In this document: positions 9,646 to 11,406 of the stretch, piece after piece
Layout: the number at the start of each line of letters is the position of its first letter
How positions within the stretch are numbered: position 1 is the first letter of the stretch
Assembly (NCBI GenBank): GCA_015679605.1
Contig: JAAAVE010000976.1
Span: forward strand, 1-11,406
Source: Podila epigama
Taxonomy: Eukaryota; Mortierellomycota; Mortierellomycetes; Mortierellales; Mortierellaceae
Direction: 5' to 3'
Length of the DNA stretch: 11,406 bases
Notes under the pieces: generated by a model
What the model was told of the DNA's origin: nothing
Databases searched by the model: none
What the model saw: the letters and a program-made list of their open reading frames with translations, nothing else
Program-made: the position numbers and the translations under genes

Positions 9646-11225
9646 TTAGACAGGGTTGATACCCACAAAACTGCGTAACTTTTCAAAGATCATGAGTGAG
9701 AGCATCGTATGTGGACCGAGTCGAAGCCAACACATCAAGAATCCCTTATACAAAGCCAGTGGTCCTTCACGGCTAACAGTCTTGACAGCACAATCCATCG
9801 CTGATCTATACAGGGCACCTTGTCCTTGCGCATTGAACTCTTGATTCATATATCTGACCTTGATTGTGTCGATGGGCGATGTTGAGATAGAACAAACAAG
9901 TCCTATGTTCAAGCAAAATAAGATAAAAAAAAAAAGAATCCGTCTGAGGATTTGTCCTGAACCTCACCCAAAATAAAAATGTTCTGCGTAGCATTGCGCA
10001 ACGAATCCAAGTTGATATCATATATTACCTGCAACAGTACTTGCCACAAAGTGAACAAGATACCCTTCCTGAAACTGCCGTTGACCATCACTGTTTTTCA
10101 GACCGAGAAGCCAATGCTTGGTAGTGTCATACGATGCGAGTTGAGATGCCGTGACAACCATGGCACGCGCTGCAGTGGGGACGACTCCTCGATACAAGCC
10201 TGGAATACCTTCTTCTCTGTAGATAGACCGACATGCATCGGCAATAGAGCTATACCGAGGTTTACCACTAGGCCAGAACGCCTGCAGACGAACTATGAGT
10301 GGATATGAATGTGACAGAGAGAAAAGTGCAAAGGGAAATAGAGTTGAGAAAGGAGTAACATTGAGCAAGTGAACATGGTTTGTCAAGTCCGTTTTTACTA
10401 TCTTGCGAGTCCATTTCAAGCCAATAGGGTGTGCACGTAAAAAAGTCACCTGCCTTTAATAAGATCTGTTGGGTTGGCAATCGTGCTTCCCAACATCCCT
10501 GAAGTCAAACCGGACATGAGCTTCTCCAATGTCGATGTCTCTTCACCTCGTCGAAGACCAGCCGAACCGACACCGCTGTAGATTCCTTTGAAAAAGTCAT
10601 AGCTTCCAAAGCGGATCGTAGAATAAACACCTTCCCGCAAAACTGCTGGAGCAAGACCTGACAAAAAGACGCCTGGGCCCTCGTTCCTGATGATCTCGCG
10701 GAGTAGAGGTATCAATCGAAGTGTCTTTGGTGGACCAGGGCGAGCACTCGTGTTGATAGTAGCTGCTGTTGTTGCTGTCAAGGTCACTGCAGCTGGTTTA
10801 AAAGCATTGTGGGCCATCAAGGCAGCATCTCTATGAGAGACCGAGCTGGAGACAGCGGTTGTGGACATTGAGGAGAGATGAGGTCCTGTTGCAGAGAGCA
10901 AAGTCGGTCCAGAAACGTGTAATGCTTTTGGTATGGAGGATGAAGGATGTGGAGAAGACGCACTCAAAGAAGTGCCGCCTGACAGAGTGTGTGGTGATGT
11001 TGATGGTGATGTTCTTGGTGAGGGGGCAGCTTCTTCACCCTGGAGCTGAAGACGGACTTTGATGACATCGACGGGGTTTGTAAAGACCACAGCGATCATG
11101 CAGCCTAGACCACCAAACACCAGCTTTGCTGCTAGTTCTTGTCCTTCTGTCCAGGTATGTGCCGTCTGAGGTTCATGGTCGCTTGATGATGATGATGATG
11201 ATGGTGGTGATGATGGTGATGACAT
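9646..11225 (-). CDS. Mitochondrial carrier family protein, uncoupling protein/dicarboxylate carrier-like
   Basis: Three exons, 430 aa: 11225-10454, 10292-10029, 9902-9646. The threefold carrier repeat is complete, with signature motifs NPVDVIKVRLQ (50-60), NPTDLIKVRLQ (251-261) and SPIDTIKVR (354-362). Each repeat ends in the usual matrix-helix signature: IIRNEGPGVFLSGLAPAVLR (178-197), IYREEGIPGLYRGVVP in repeat 2 and SREGPLALYKG in repeat 3. The motif pattern suggests the UCP / dicarboxylate carrier branch (SLC25A10/14/30-like) of the inner mitochondrial membrane; the substrate cannot be read from the sequence. The family is usually about 300 aa. The extra length is a Ser-rich N terminus (1-20) and a Ser/Pro/Thr/Ala-rich insert at about 65-166 in the first matrix loop. 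Keeping DLIKVRLQ requires a GC donor at 10453. The stop is 118 bases from the start of the neighbouring minus-strand gene. Start is the first in-frame ATG. Confidence 0.9.
10293..10453 (-). other. Probable GC-AG intron in the mitochondrial carrier gene
   Basis: Exon 1 ends AAAG at 10454 and is followed by GCAGGT; the acceptor is TAG at 10295-10293. Only this junction restores the universally expected PTDLIKVRLQ reading of the second carrier signature. The nearby GT (10449) would leave exon 1 two bases into a codon and shift exon 2 out of frame. AAG|GCAGGT fits the known preference of GC donors for strong flanking matches to U1 snRNA. Confidence 0.75.
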
Positions 11226-11406
11226 GTGATGTTCAAGATGTTGATGTTGATGAAGAAAGATGAAAAGAAAGATGATGGAGACAAACCAAAAGACGCGGGA
11301 AGGAATATTCCCACAGTCATTTTTTTTTGTTTGTTTGTTGGCTCATTGGTCGTTGGTGGCACCATCTCCCTCCCTCTGTGCTCAATCTTTTTTTTTTTTT
11401 TTTTTT
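11226..11406. other. Upstream region of the carrier gene with terminal T run
   Basis: It holds the presumed promoter and 5' UTR of the minus-strand carrier gene and ends in a 19-base T run (11388-11406). No other gene is supported. A GAT/GGT-type triplet repeat begins next to it at 11185-11222 and encodes the Ser-rich start of the carrier. Confidence 0.6.

Overview
The window looks like nuclear DNA of a filamentous fungus. Its genes are cut by many short GT-AG introns (about 110 to 240 bases), intergenic regions are short and rich in microsatellites, and the proteins are eukaryotic: the SRP receptor alpha subunit, an SPX-domain protein, a mitochondrial carrier and an I9-type proteinase inhibitor. 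Intron density and the mix of proteins suggest an early-diverging fungus (Mucoromycota, perhaps Mortierella-like). That placement is inference. All exon models were built by hand from splice sites, reading phase and family similarity; no transcript data were available.

Layout, left to right. (1) Minus, <1-598: 5' part of a small PBI2-like proteinase B inhibitor gene (I9 family); its last exon lies beyond the left edge. (2) Minus, 1145-4480: an eight-exon gene that joins an N-terminal SPX domain (inositol pyrophosphate/phosphate sensor) to a complete C-terminal succinylglutamate desuccinylase/aspartoacylase-type zinc deacylase, 726 aa in the model. This is the most interesting item. (3) A 946-base divergent intergenic region, 4481-5426, with an octamer tandem repeat close to the SRP receptor start. 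(4) Plus, 5427-8116: seven-exon gene for the SRP receptor alpha subunit (docking protein, 615 aa) with all GTPase motifs. (5) Minus, 8283-9527: three-exon gene for an acidic and lysine-rich, probably nucleolar protein of 326 aa. (6) Minus, 9646-11225: three-exon gene for a mitochondrial carrier resembling uncoupling proteins/dicarboxylate carriers (430 aa). It has an unusual insert of about 100 residues in its first matrix loop and a likely GC-AG intron.

The genes do not form a pathway; this is ordinary eukaryotic gene order. The SRP receptor serves co-translational targeting to the ER, the carrier acts in the inner mitochondrial membrane, the inhibitor probably in cytosol/vacuole, and the SPX-deacylase would link phosphate signalling to an unknown deacylation reaction. 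No RNA genes, CRISPR arrays or intact mobile elements were seen.
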